Source of the DNA: Mariniflexile sp. AS56
Lineage (GTDB): Bacteria; Bacteroidota; Bacteroidia; Flavobacteriales; Flavobacteriaceae
DNA length: 47,471 bases
NCBI RefSeq assembly: GCF_030552475.1
Contig: NZ_JAUPED010000021.1
Coordinates: 1-47,471, forward strand
Direction of reading: 5' to 3'
A program made the position numbers and the translations under genes. How positions within the stretch are numbered: position 1 is the stretch's first letter; each line of letters starts with the position of its first letter. The notes under the pieces were generated by a model. That model saw nothing but the letters and a program-made list of their open reading frames with translations. It did no database searches and was not told the DNA's origin. Shown here in pieces: positions 1 to 7,533 of the stretch.

Positions 1-163
1 GTTTAACAGCCAAACAAATGGCCCTAAACTTTCTATGGAATTTTTAAATGGAGGTAATTACGACTTTGTCCCTTTTGTGCTTAAAAACCGTCGATTAACA
101 AATCATAGTCTATCTTGGCTTATATCTGACCACTACCCTTTATGGGCTGAATTTAAGATTTAA
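1..163 (+). CDS. C-terminal end of an endonuclease/exonuclease/phosphatase family protein (partial)
   Basis: An open frame enters from the left edge (first full codon at base 2) and ends at TAA 161-163. The last residues read SLSWLISDHYPLWAEFKI. The SDHyPlwaEF ending is typical of the DNase I-like endonuclease/exonuclease/phosphatase fold, where the SDH histidine is catalytic. Only about 53 residues are visible, so substrate and export cannot be judged. A strong hairpin terminator follows about 100 bases downstream. Confidence 0.6.
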   Translation, partial: FNSQTNGPKLSMEFLNGGNYDFVPFVLKNRRLTNHSLSWLISDHYPLWAEFKI

Positions 164-259
164 TTGAAGACCGTTAATCCCTTTTCAAAATACTAACAAC
201 CGACAATTCAGTCAAGTTTTAATAATTAGAAATTAAAAAACAAATATTGTTTACCATAA

Positions 260-295
260 AAAAAGCCCATGTAAACGTATTTACATGGGCTTTTT
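260..295. terminator. Bidirectional intrinsic terminator
   Basis: A 16-bp perfect stem (260-275 with 280-295, core AGCCCATGTAAA) encloses the 4-base loop CGTA. The A-run on the left and T-run on the right let it work on both strands. It ends the partial nuclease gene on the plus strand and the small membrane-protein gene at 313-582 on the minus strand. Confidence 0.85.
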
Positions 296-312
296 AATAA
301 AAACAAATTGAT

Positions 313-582
313 CTAACTAACTCTTTGTTTTTCTTTCATTTTCTCTAGAAGTATTAATTCACGATGAATTTCTTCTTTTCGTGCATTGAATCTTCTAACT
401 CTTTCGTTAATAACTTCTTGTTTTCTTAGGCGTTCTTGAAGTCTTAATTCTTCTTTTTCTATATCGCTTTTCCTATTTTTCAGTCCTTTAATTTTTTCTA
501 CAACAACTGAAAAATAAGCATATCCATACATACTTAAAAATAATAAGGCAATAATTCCTAGTATTACGTAACCGTTTTGCAT
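313..582 (-). CDS. Small membrane-anchored coiled-coil protein, function unknown
   Basis: This 89-residue protein is not a family I recognise. Residues 5-27 form one hydrophobic membrane segment (VILGIIALLFLSMYGYAYF). The rest, about 30-89, is a highly charged Glu/Lys/Arg helix with heptad-like spacing, predicted to be a cytoplasmic coiled coil. It is the last gene before the bidirectional terminator at 260-295 and has no tight partner; the rhodanese gene starts 500 bases upstream and ends 188 bases away. A scaffold or membrane-associated structural role is possible but is only inference. Confidence 0.6.
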   Translation of the reverse strand: MQNGYVILGIIALLFLSMYGYAYFSVVVEKIKGLKNRKSDIEKEELRLQERLRKQEVINERVRRFNARKEEIHRELILLEKMKEKQRVS

Positions 583-770
583 AATAAGTGCTATTAATTT
601 ATTAATTATTCATTACATATTAAGCCTTTAAAAACTTAACATATATAAATATAAAAAAAAGAACTCTACCCAAAAAATAAAAAAGCTAAAGTGCTCAAAA
701 ATAAGGTGAAAGGAAAATCATACACGAAAAAACGACGTTTGGACACCAAAAAATTCCTCTATTTTAAGCT

Positions 771-1088
771 TTATTTAAAATCCACAATATCGCCTTCCCA
801 GTCCAAAATACCACCCTCAAGGTTGTAAGCATTTTCAAACCCTAACTCACCCATAATTCCACAGGCTTGACCGCTTCTTTTTCCTGAACGGCAATACACG
901 TAATAGTTTTTATTTTTATCTAAAGCTTCAACTTCATCTATAAAATCTTGCCCCTTATATATGTCTATATGAATTGCATTTGGTATAACCCCTTCTGCTA
1001 CTTCTCCATCGGTTCTAACATCTAATATTACTGCGTTGGCATCTGCCGCTAATTGAGATGTCCATTCTTCTTGTGATAAATCTTCCAT
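771..1088 (-). CDS. Single-domain rhodanese-like sulfurtransferase
   Basis: The 105-residue protein is one rhodanese domain with no signal peptide, so it should be cytoplasmic. The active-site loop YCRSGKR places the sulfur-accepting cysteine at about residue 66. The N-terminal VILDVRTDGEVAEGVIPNAIHI segment is the usual rhodanese CH2A motif. The family moves sulfane sulfur from a donor such as thiosulfate or a persulfide to a thiol; the natural donor here is unknown. It is transcribed alone, downstream of the terminator that ends the thioredoxin-fold pair. A TAnnTTTG-type -7 box lies 23 bases upstream. Confidence 0.88.
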   Translation of the reverse strand: MEDLSQEEWTSQLAADANAVILDVRTDGEVAEGVIPNAIHIDIYKGQDFIDEVEALDKNKNYYVYCRSGKRSGQACGIMGELGFENAYNLEGGILDWEGDIVDFK

Positions 1089-1110
1089 TTTTATAATTAT
1101 TTGAATCCTA

Positions 1111-1118
1111 CAAATTTA
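1111..1118 (-). promoter_or_regulatory. Putative -7 box for the rhodanese gene
   Basis: On the minus strand these bases read TAAATTTG, a perfect Bacteroidota TAnnTTTG element, 23 bases before the rhodanese start. No clear TTG -33 element sits at the usual spacing, so the promoter is only partly supported. Confidence 0.4.
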
Positions 1119-1140
1119 ATCATCTAAAATTTATAGACGA

Positions 1141-1175
1141 AAAAAAATCTAAAGTATTATACTTTAGATTTTTTT
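1141..1175 (-). terminator. Terminator ending the TlpA-redoxin pair
   Basis: Arms 1141-1157 and 1159-1175 are perfect complements (core ATCTAAAGTAT) flanked by seven A and seven T. The hairpin lies 23 bases beyond the stop of the redoxin gene on the minus strand and separates it from the rhodanese gene. Confidence 0.8.
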
Positions 1176-1197
1176 AAAACATTCATTAAACTATGAA

Positions 1198-1818
1198 TTA
1201 CACTTTAATTCCGCAACCAATAGCTTTTGTTTCAGTTTGCTCAACTTCTTGACCTTGTAACAAGGCGTCTACTGCTTTTTCAACGTATTTTGTACTCACA
1301 GATGCCGCATCCTTATAATTATCGTCAATAGCACCTATGTATTTAACAACATGGCCTTTCTTTGTTTTTTGTAGTACAAACATGTGCGGCGTTTTAGTAG
1401 CTCCAAACTTTGGAAATACGTTTTGTTCTTTATCAATTAAATAAGGAAATGTAAAGCCTTTTTCGTTGGCGCGTTGCTTCATGGCATCTAAATTGTCATC
1501 TGGTTTAACCGATACATTATTTGGCATAATTGCGATTACAGGATAGCCTTTAGAAGCATACTTTTTATCTAAAGCAATAATTCTGTCTTCATAAGCCACA
1601 GCAAACGGACAGGTGTTGCAAGTAAATGTTATTATAAATCCTTTTGCATTTTTGTAATCGGCCAGAGAGACCATTTTCCCATCAATATTTTTAAGGGAGA
1701 AATCTTCGGCAACATCCCCAATTTTATAGCCCTCACTCAACGTGGTTTTAGCTACTGTAAATGCGCTAATACATAACACCACGACAGCTGCAGAAATTAA
1801 TTTAATCATCTTATTCAT
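1198..1818 (-). CDS. Exported redoxin (AhpC/TSA-like thioredoxin-fold protein)
   Basis: The 206-residue protein has an N-terminal signal peptide (hydrophobic residues about 5-23) followed by a redoxin domain. The motif FTCNTCPFAVAYE puts a CxxC pair at about residues 67 and 70, which suits a periplasmic thiol-disulfide or peroxiredoxin-like enzyme. The cis-Pro region reads TKTPHMFVL. It lies 6 bases downstream of the TlpA-like gene in the same direction, so the two are probably co-transcribed and act on related envelope thiols. The exact substrate cannot be told; the CNTCPF family is often annotated simply as a thioredoxin family protein. Confidence 0.85.
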   Translation of the reverse strand: MNKMIKLISAAVVVLCISAFTVAKTTLSEGYKIGDVAEDFSLKNIDGKMVSLADYKNAKGFIITFTCNTCPFAVAYEDRIIALDKKYASKGYPVIAIMPNNVSVKPDDNLDAMKQRANEKGFTFPYLIDKEQNVFPKFGATKTPHMFVLQKTKKGHVVKYIGAIDDNYKDAASVSTKYVEKAVDALLQGQEVEQTETKAIGCGIKV

Positions 1819-1824
1819 AGTATT

Positions 1825-2364
1825 CTATTTTAAAAATTGTTTTACTTCCGTTTCTAATTCTTCAAATGTAAATGATTGTTCAAAAAATTTGCGTTCATCA
1901 TTTTTATATATAATGGTTGCAGGTATTGAGCCCGACCATGATGCATCTATTTTGGGTATCCACGTATTCATATCCACATCATCTAAAGCAATCACTTTCG
2001 ATTTTAGTTTTTTATCCTTTATGAAAGGTTTTAACTTAGACTCATATAAATGCGGAAAGTCTAAGCTCACCAACAATACCTCTACATTTTTATTCGCATA
2101 TTCGGCATTCAACTTTTCAAAATGTGGCAATTCTTTTATACAAGGTGCACACCATGTTGCCCAAAAATTAATAACATATATCTTATCGTCTTTTTTATGA
2201 AGAAACTTCTTAAAACCAGCAAAATCATACACTTCTAAATCAATAGAATTTGAACTAATTTTGGTTTCAACTGCCTGTTCTTTATGACTTACAACTTCTG
2301 TTTTTTTTGAATTATTACAGCCTACTAATACAAGTGCAAAAATAAATAGTACTTTAAATTTCAT
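1825..2364 (-). CDS. TlpA-like thiol-disulfide oxidoreductase, lipoprotein
   Basis: The 179-residue protein begins with a lipoprotein signal ending in LVGC (Cys at 16), so it should be anchored in the envelope. The thioredoxin-fold active site is WATWCAPCIKELP, with the CxxC at residues 72 and 75. The WCxPC form is typical of TlpA/ResA proteins that keep cysteines of exported proteins or apocytochromes reduced. It is the first gene of a pair with the redoxin 6 bases downstream. The region upstream is shared with the divergent trp operon promoter. Confidence 0.9.
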   Translation of the reverse strand: MKFKVLFIFALVLVGCNNSKKTEVVSHKEQAVETKISSNSIDLEVYDFAGFKKFLHKKDDKIYVINFWATWCAPCIKELPHFEKLNAEYANKNVEVLLVSLDFPHLYESKLKPFIKDKKLKSKVIALDDVDMNTWIPKIDASWSGSIPATIIYKNDERKFFEQSFTFEELETEVKQFLK

Positions 2365-2486
2365 TATATTTTTTGATATTTAACAAACTCACCTTGAAAA
2401 AAATTCAATAGAAGTATAAAAATAATTAATAGTTAATACTTATAGTATAGTTTAACATACATTTATATAAAAAACGCCCTAAAGTA

Positions 2487-2517
2487 TTGTGTAATTATAT
2501 TTTCATTTCTATATTTG
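2487..2517 (+). promoter_or_regulatory. trp operon promoter (Bacteroidota type)
   Basis: TTG at 2487-2489 and TATATTTG at 2510-2517 are separated by 20 bases. This fits the Bacteroidota consensus TTG-N(19-21)-TAnnTTTG read by the primary sigma factor. Transcription would start near 2523, about 14 bases before the leader-peptide ATG. Confidence 0.75.
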
Positions 2518-2536
2518 AACTCGTTAAAACAAACAA

Positions 2537-2599
2537 ATGAAATCAATTTTAAATAATACTTGGTGGTGGAGCTTTCTAAACTTACGTTTCGTGAAGTAA
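2537..2599 (+). CDS. trpL: trp leader peptide
   Basis: A 20-codon frame starts at ATG 2537 and stops at TAA 2597. It begins MKSILNNT, continues with three tryptophan codons in a row (2561-2569), and ends SFLNLRFVK. It sits about 14 bases after the expected transcription start and just before a hairpin terminator, the usual arrangement for ribosome-mediated attenuation. When charged tRNA-Trp is scarce the ribosome should stall on the three TGG codons; otherwise it reaches the stop. The peptide itself is not expected to have another role. Confidence 0.88.
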   Translation: MKSILNNTWWWSFLNLRFVK

Positions 2600-2663
2600 A
2601 ACCCTAGTATATTTAAAAATTAAAATATCCAAAAGGCTTGTCATTCACGACAAGCCTTTTTTT
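2589..2663 (+). promoter_or_regulatory. trp attenuator: antiterminator and terminator
   Basis: The terminator is a 12-bp perfect stem (2631-2642 with 2649-2660, AAAAGGCTTGTC) with a 6-base loop and then more T. A 7-base segment in the leader frame, TCGTGAA 2589-2595, is complementary to TTCACGA 2644-2650, which covers the loop and the first bases of the 3' arm. A ribosome stalled at 2561-2569 would leave 2589-2595 free to pair and block the terminator. A ribosome at the stop codon 2597 would cover it, so the terminator forms. The pairing is seen in the sequence; the switching is inferred. Confidence 0.82.
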
Positions 2664-2695
2664 AATACATAAACACTGAACCAAATTCAGCATAA

Positions 2696-4099
2696 ATGAA
2701 CAAATTCAACTTATACACCCACTACAAAAAAATTCTAGCAGATACCATTACACCCGTTAGTATTTACCTAAAAATAAGAGATAAATACCCAAACAGTATT
2801 TTGTTAGAAAGTAGTGATTATCATGCAAACGATAATAGTTTTTCATACATCTGTTTTAACCCTATTGCAACTATTAAGGTTGAAAACGAAACTATTTCAC
2901 AAACGTTTCCAGATGGTAGCGAAACAAGCACTGTAATAGATAACACCACCAGTGTTACCGAAGAAATTCACCAATTCACCAAACGTTTTCAGGTAAATTC
3001 TGAAGAAGAATTCAAGTTTATAAACAACGGAATTTTTGGTTACATTGCTTATGATGCGGTTCGTTATTTTGAAGATATAAACATTTCAAAGAAAGACAAC
3101 TCCATTACCATTCCTGATATTTATTATGCGGTTTATAAAAATATCATCGCTATCAATCATCAAAAAAATGAAGCCTATATTTTCGCGCATTGCTTTGATT
3201 CAGAACCGAATATCGATGAAATAGATCACCTCATTAAGGTTAAAAACTTTGCATCGTACAATTTTAGTTCAAGCGGAGAGATGACTTCAAACTTAACGGA
3301 TAATGAGTATAAAAAACATGTCGAGTTAGCCAAGAAACATTGTGGTCGTGGCGATGTTTTTCAACTGGTACTTTCAAAAAGTTTTACACAAGAATTTAAA
3401 GGCGATGAATTTAATGTATACCGTGCTTTACGAAGCATCAACCCATCACCTTACTTGTTTTATTTTGATTATGGGGATTTCAAAATTTTTGGTAGTTCGC
3501 CCGAAGCCCAACTTATTGTTAGCGACGGAAAAGCCGAAATTCACCCTATAGCAGGAACTTTTAAACGTACTGGAAACGACATTCAAGATGCCGAATTAGC
3601 ACAAGAACTAAAGGTAGACGATAAAGAAAACGCCGAACACGTGATGCTTGTAGACCTAGCCAGAAACGATTTAAGTAGACATGGTAGCAACGTGACTGTA
3701 GATACCTATCGTGAAGTGCAGTTTTTCTCGCACGTTATTCACCTAGTTAGTAAAGTTACAGGACAAAAACACGAAGAAACCACCACCATGCAAGTGGTTG
3801 CAGATACCTTTCCTGCGGGTACATTAAGTGGCGCACCCAAACACCGCGCCATGCAACTTATTGAGCAGTACGAAAAAACCAGTCGTTCCTTTTACGGTGG
3901 CGCCATTGGTTTTATGGATTTTAATGGTAATTTTAATCACGCCATCATGATTCGTACTTTTTTGAGTAAAAACCACGAATTGCATTGGCGAGCGGGCGCA
4001 GGTATTGTATCAAAATCAATCCCCGAAAACGAATTGCAAGAAGTATATAACAAATTAGGCGCACTAACAAAAGCTATTGAATTAGCCGAAGACATATAA
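2696..4099 (+). CDS. trpE: Anthranilate synthase component I
   Basis: This 467-residue enzyme makes anthranilate from chorismate, using ammonia supplied by TrpG. The N-terminal ILLESS motif (about residue 35) is the tryptophan-binding feedback site of TrpE. The C-terminal chorismate-binding domain shows GSSPEAQL, IAGTFKRTG, DKENAEHVMLVDLARND and the PAGTLSGAPK active-site stretch, then YGGAIGF. Length is normal for the family. It is the first enzyme gene after the attenuator, so it is probably controlled both by attenuation and by feedback. PabB is a less likely reading given the LLESS motif and the trp neighbours. Confidence 0.96.
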   Translation: MNKFNLYTHYKKILADTITPVSIYLKIRDKYPNSILLESSDYHANDNSFSYICFNPIATIKVENETISQTFPDGSETSTVIDNTTSVTEEIHQFTKRFQVNSEEEFKFINNGIFGYIAYDAVRYFEDINISKKDNSITIPDIYYAVYKNIIAINHQKNEAYIFAHCFDSEPNIDEIDHLIKVKNFASYNFSSSGEMTSNLTDNEYKKHVELAKKHCGRGDVFQLVLSKSFTQEFKGDEFNVYRALRSINPSPYLFYFDYGDFKIFGSSPEAQLIVSDGKAEIHPIAGTFKRTGNDIQDAELAQELKVDDKENAEHVMLVDLARNDLSRHGSNVTVDTYREVQFFSHVIHLVSKVTGQKHEETTTMQVVADTFPAGTLSGAPKHRAMQLIEQYEKTSRSFYGGAIGFMDFNGNFNHAIMIRTFLSKNHELHWRAGAGIVSKSIPENELQEVYNKLGALTKAIELAEDI

Positions 4100-4102
4100 T
4101 TA

Positions 4103-4186
4103 GGGCGTTACCACAAGGGTCGGGCTTTTCGCTATATCTTTTTTGCTTTTAATGGCAAAAAAGGATGCCGCTACAATCCCTAACGC
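4103..4186. repeat. Dispersed repeat R1, copy a (trpE-trpG gap)
   Basis: This 84-base element starts GGGCGTTACCACAAGGGTC and ends CAATCCCTAACGC. The ends carry GCGTTA and TAACGC as inverted repeats. The middle differs between copies and here holds its own hairpin (TTTTTTGC with GCAAAAAA). Two more copies with the same conserved ends lie at 8780-8857 and 46948-47041. It encodes no protein. Confidence 0.85.
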
Positions 4187-4243
4187 AAATAAGACCTCAC
4201 AGGTTTTTAAAATATTTGAGGTTTCAAAAACAAAAACAACAAA

Positions 4244-4810
4244 ATGACAAAAGTATTAGTTATAGATAATTACGACAGTTTCACATACAATTTGGTGCAT
4301 TATTTAGAAGATCTAAACTGCGATGTTACCGTTGTTAGAAACGACAAATTAACTTTAGATGATGTGGAACCTTTTGATAAAATAGTATTATCGCCCGGTC
4401 CTGGGGTTCCAGACGAAGCTGGTTTACTAAAACCCATTATAGAACGCTATGCTTCAACAAAAAGCATTTTAGGTGTCTGCTTAGGGCAACAAGCCATTGG
4501 TGAAGTTTTTGGTGGCTCGCTGGTTAATTTAGACGATGTCTACCACGGAGTCGCTACTAAAGTTAATATCACTGTCGACGATGAACCGTTGTTTACCGGC
4601 ATGGGTAAAGAAATTGAAGTGGGCCGTTACCACTCGTGGGTTGTAAATGCCAACCTTCCAGAGTGTCTAGAAGCTACTTCTATAGATGCTAACGGACAAA
4701 TCATGTCCTTACGCCACAAAGTGTATGATGTAAAAGGGGTGCAATACCATCCAGAATCGGTTTTAACACCTAACGGAAAACAAATTTTAAAGAACTGGTT
4801 GCAAAGTTAG
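4244..4810 (+). CDS. trpG: Anthranilate synthase component II, glutamine amidotransferase
   Basis: The 188-residue class I glutamine amidotransferase releases ammonia from glutamine and passes it to TrpE. The nucleophile elbow is GVCLGQQAIGE with the catalytic cysteine at residue 79, and the His-Glu pair is in QYHPESVLTPNG near the C-terminus. The oxyanion region SPGPGVPDEAG is intact. It is separated from trpE by 144 bases that include a repeat. A shared role with folate synthesis as PabA is possible, since many bacteria use one amidotransferase for both. Confidence 0.95.
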   Translation: MTKVLVIDNYDSFTYNLVHYLEDLNCDVTVVRNDKLTLDDVEPFDKIVLSPGPGVPDEAGLLKPIIERYASTKSILGVCLGQQAIGEVFGGSLVNLDDVYHGVATKVNITVDDEPLFTGMGKEIEVGRYHSWVVNANLPECLEATSIDANGQIMSLRHKVYDVKGVQYHPESVLTPNGKQILKNWLQS

Positions 4811-4896
4811 AAATCTACACTGCAGGCAAATCAATAAAAAAAATAGAAACCATTAAAAACAGTTATGTATTTGTGGTTAAAAAACATCTTTTAAAA

Positions 4897-5889
4897 ATGA
4901 AGAATTTATTAAACAGACTTATAAACCACGAAAGCATTTCTAGCGAAGAAGCGAAACAGGTTTTGGTGAACATCTCTAAAGGTGATTATAACCAAAGTCA
5001 AATTGCTGCTTTTTTAACCGTTTACATGATGCGAAGCATTACACTTAACGAGTTACAAGGGTTTCGTGATGCTCTTTTAGAGTTATGTATTCCTATAAAT
5101 TTAAAAGAGTTTAACACAATCGATTTATGCGGAACTGGTGGCGATGGCAAAGACACTTTTAATATTTCAACCTTAGCATCATTCGTAACGGCGGGTGCAG
5201 GTGTTCATGTTGCAAAACATGGTAATTATGGAGTATCCTCTGCCTGTGGTTCTTCAAACGTTATGGAATATTTGGGTATTAAATTTTCAAGCGATGAAGG
5301 TTTCTTAAAAAACAGCATTGAAAAAGCAGGTATTTGTGTGTTGCACGCACCACTTTTCCACCCTGCCATGAAAAATGTGGCACCTATTCGTCGTGAATTG
5401 GGTGTAAAAACCTTTTTCAATATGTTGGGACCTATGGTAAACCCGGCATTTCCAAAAAACCAGATGGTAGGTGTTTTCAATTTAGAACTTCTTCGCTTGT
5501 ACGGCTATCTTTATCAAAATACTGATAAAAATTATTCCATTGTACACGCGTTAGATGGTTACGATGAAATATCTTTGACCGGAAAAGCAAAAGTGATTTC
5601 AAACCATACCGAAACTATGTTTTCACCAGAAGATTTAGGACTTTCAGAAATTACCCAAAAATCTATTTTTGGCGGTAATACGGTAGAATCATCTGCTAAA
5701 ATATTTATCGATGTCATTCAAGGAAAAGGCACCGAACAACAAAATAACGTGGTATGCGCCAATGCTGGTTTAGCTATAGCAACCACCAATAAAATAAGTC
5801 ATAAAGAAGGGTTTGAATTAGCTAAAGAATCGCTATTAAGCGGAAAAGCCAAGGCGAGTTTGAACACCTTAATCGAATTAAGTAAATAA
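4897..5889 (+). CDS. trpD: Anthranilate phosphoribosyltransferase
   Basis: The enzyme joins anthranilate to PRPP to give phosphoribosyl-anthranilate. The PRPP-binding motif CGTGGDGKDTFNIST and the glycine loop KHGNYGVSSACGSSN are intact. I place the start at ATG 4897 (MKNLLNRLINHES), giving 330 residues. An in-frame GTG at 4873 would only add eight residues that do not look like the family N-terminus. The last codons and stop are followed directly by a repeat R2 copy, and 18 bases around the stop are identical to those at the end of trpC. Confidence 0.95.
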   Translation: MKNLLNRLINHESISSEEAKQVLVNISKGDYNQSQIAAFLTVYMMRSITLNELQGFRDALLELCIPINLKEFNTIDLCGTGGDGKDTFNISTLASFVTAGAGVHVAKHGNYGVSSACGSSNVMEYLGIKFSSDEGFLKNSIEKAGICVLHAPLFHPAMKNVAPIRRELGVKTFFNMLGPMVNPAFPKNQMVGVFNLELLRLYGYLYQNTDKNYSIVHALDGYDEISLTGKAKVISNHTETMFSPEDLGLSEITQKSIFGGNTVESSAKIFIDVIQGKGTEQQNNVVCANAGLAIATTNKISHKEGFELAKESLLSGKAKASLNTLIELSK

Positions 5890-5971
5890 CGTCATTACGA
5901 GGAGGAAACGACGAAGTAATCTCATCAATAGGGACAGATTGCTTCGACTTAAAAAAAGTCTCGCAATGACG
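5890..5971. repeat. Palindromic repeat R2, copy a (trpD-trpC gap)
   Basis: This 82-base element starts CGTCATTACGAG and ends CTCGCAATGACG, 12-base terminal inverted repeats with one mismatch. Inner parts GACGAAGTAATCT and AGATTGCTTCG are also nearly complementary, so the whole element can fold into one long hairpin. It fills most of the gap between trpD and trpC. Confidence 0.88.
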
Positions 5972-5984
5972 AATCAGAATAAAA

Positions 5985-6770
5985 ATGAACATACTAGATA
6001 AAATTGTAGCCGATAAGCGCGTTGAAGTCGATTTAAGAAAATCGTTAATTCCTGTGAATCAATTGGAACAATCGGTTTTATTTGAAAGACAAACCATTTC
6101 ATTAGCAACCCAACTACGCAATAGCCAAACAGGTATTATTGCGGAACATAAACGTAGATCGCCTTCAAAATCGGTTATCAATCAAAGCTTAAATGTATTT
6201 GATGTTGCCAAAGGATATGAAGATGCAGGCGTTTGTGGCATGTCCGTTTTAACCGATGGTAAATACTTTGGTGGCTCGTTAGACGATTTATTAACCGCGA
6301 GAGCCAGTTGTAACCTACCGCTTTTACGCAAGGAATTTATTATAGACGAATACCAATTACTAGAAGCCAAAGCATATGGAGCAGACGTTATTCTATTAAT
6401 TGCGGCTATTTTAACTAGAGATGAGATTAAGCAATTTTCAGAATTTGCAAAAAGTTTAAGTCTGGATGTGCTATTGGAAGTGCATAACGAAGAAGAGTTA
6501 CATAAATCCATCATGCCAAGTTTAGACATGTTGGGTGTAAACAACCGAAATTTAAAAACCTTCGATGTAAGTTTAGAAACTAGTAAAAGTCTAAGTACAC
6601 TTATACCTAACGATTTTGTAAAAGTATCTGAAAGCGGTATTAGTAACATAGAAGCCATTAAAGAATTACAATCTTACGGCTACCAAGGTTTTTTAATTGG
6701 TGAAAATTTTATGAAAACCGATAATGCTAGCGAAAGTGCTAAACAATTTATTAAAGAATTAAGTAAATAA
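5985..6770 (+). CDS. trpC: Indole-3-glycerol phosphate synthase
   Basis: The 261-residue TIM-barrel enzyme closes the indole ring of carboxyphenylamino-deoxyribulose phosphate. Family signatures are IIAEHKRRSPSKS (catalytic Lys in the first strand), LLRKEFIIDEYQL, DVILLIAAIL, GVNNRNLKTF and VSESGI. It is monofunctional and separate from trpF. It lies between two R2 repeats, 96 bases after trpD and 70 bases before trpF. Confidence 0.96.
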   Translation: MNILDKIVADKRVEVDLRKSLIPVNQLEQSVLFERQTISLATQLRNSQTGIIAEHKRRSPSKSVINQSLNVFDVAKGYEDAGVCGMSVLTDGKYFGGSLDDLLTARASCNLPLLRKEFIIDEYQLLEAKAYGADVILLIAAILTRDEIKQFSEFAKSLSLDVLLEVHNEEELHKSIMPSLDMLGVNNRNLKTFDVSLETSKSLSTLIPNDFVKVSESGISNIEAIKELQSYGYQGFLIGENFMKTDNASESAKQFIKELSK

Positions 6771-6826
6771 CGTGATTACGAGGAAGAAACAAATATAGCT
6801 TCGACTTAAAATATCTCGCAATAACG
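6771..6826. repeat. Palindromic repeat R2, copy b (trpC-trpF gap), shortened
   Basis: A 56-base copy starts CGTGATTACGAGGA and ends ATCTCGCAATAACG. The ends match copy a with a few changes and the centre is shorter. It starts in the same relation to the stop codon as copy a does after trpD: both begin one base after TAA. Confidence 0.78.
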
Positions 6827-6840
6827 GTAAATAAAAGACC

Positions 6841-7533
6841 ATGAAACTAAAAGTCTGCGGAATGAAATATCAAGACAACATAGAACAAGTTGCAGCTTTG
6901 CAACCAGACTATCTTGGCTTTATATTTTACGACAAATCTGCAAGAAGTTTTGATTCTAAAAACATGCCCGATTTACCAAAATCAATAAAAAAAACAGGCG
7001 TTTTTGTTAATGAAGATTTGGATACTGTTATTGAAAAAATAAATACCCACCAACTCCAAGCTGTACAACTTCATGGCGAAGAATCTCCTGAATATTGTTT
7101 AGAATTGAAACGTCATTACCAGGAGAAAAACAACAAAGTAATTGCTTCAAAAAAAACAGATGGTTTTGAGTTAGAAATCATCAAAGTGTTTTCCATTAAA
7201 AACGAATTCAACTTTAATGTTTTAAAACCCTATGAAGCGGTCTGTGATTATTTCCTATTCGATACCAAAGGGCAGTTACCTGGCGGCAACGGTTTCACCT
7301 TCAATTGGGATGTATTAAGCCATTACCCTTCAACCAAACCCTTCTTTTTAAGCGGTGGCATTGGTGTTGATGAAATAGAAAATTTAAAACAATTTCAACA
7401 AAGTAAAGCTTCAAAATATTGTTATGCTATTGATGTTAATAGCAAATTTGAAATAGAAGCTGGATTAAAGAATATAGATTTATTAAGAAATTTTAAAGAC
7501 ACCGTCATTACGAAAGAGGAACAACTAAAGTAA
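6841..7533 (+). CDS. trpF: Phosphoribosylanthranilate isomerase with repeat-derived segments
   Basis: The enzyme converts phosphoribosylanthranilate to the 1-deoxyribulose form. MKLKVCGMK has the catalytic cysteine at residue 6. The catalytic aspartate is in FDTKGQLPGGNG, and PFFLSGGIG is the phosphate site. At 230 residues it is longer than the roughly 205-215 I expect. The extra length falls at residues 91-109, whose codons start with a recognisable R2 repeat (7111-7148), and at the last nine codons (7504-7530), which are the left arm of another R2 copy. Active-site residues lie outside both segments, so the gene is probably functional. Confidence 0.93.
   Translation: MKLKVCGMKYQDNIEQVAALQPDYLGFIFYDKSARSFDSKNMPDLPKSIKKTGVFVNEDLDTVIEKINTHQLQAVQLHGEESPEYCLELKRHYQEKNNKVIASKKTDGFELEIIKVFSIKNEFNFNVLKPYEAVCDYFLFDTKGQLPGGNGFTFNWDVLSHYPSTKPFFLSGGIGVDEIENLKQFQQSKASKYCYAIDVNSKFEIEAGLKNIDLLRNFKDTVITKEEQLK
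7111..7148 (+). repeat. Palindromic repeat R2, partial copy inside trpF
   Basis: Bases CGTCATTACCAGGAG onward follow the left arm of copy a (CGTCATTACGAGGAG) with few changes as far as AAAGTAA. They then join directly to TTGCTTC and an A-run, as in the right half of copy a, with the centre deleted. The element is read in frame as residues 91-103 (RHYQEKNNKVIAS). Confidence 0.72.

Noticed and set aside
1742-2200. Plus-strand open frame across the redoxin and TlpA genes
   Set aside because: It lies opposite two clear thioredoxin-fold genes and has no recognisable domain.
4873-4896. GTG start for trpD
   Set aside because: It adds eight residues with no family similarity; ATG 4897 gives the usual TrpD opening.
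6182-6658. Minus-strand open frame inside trpC
   Set aside because: It is the antisense of a fully conserved enzyme and has no start context or domain.
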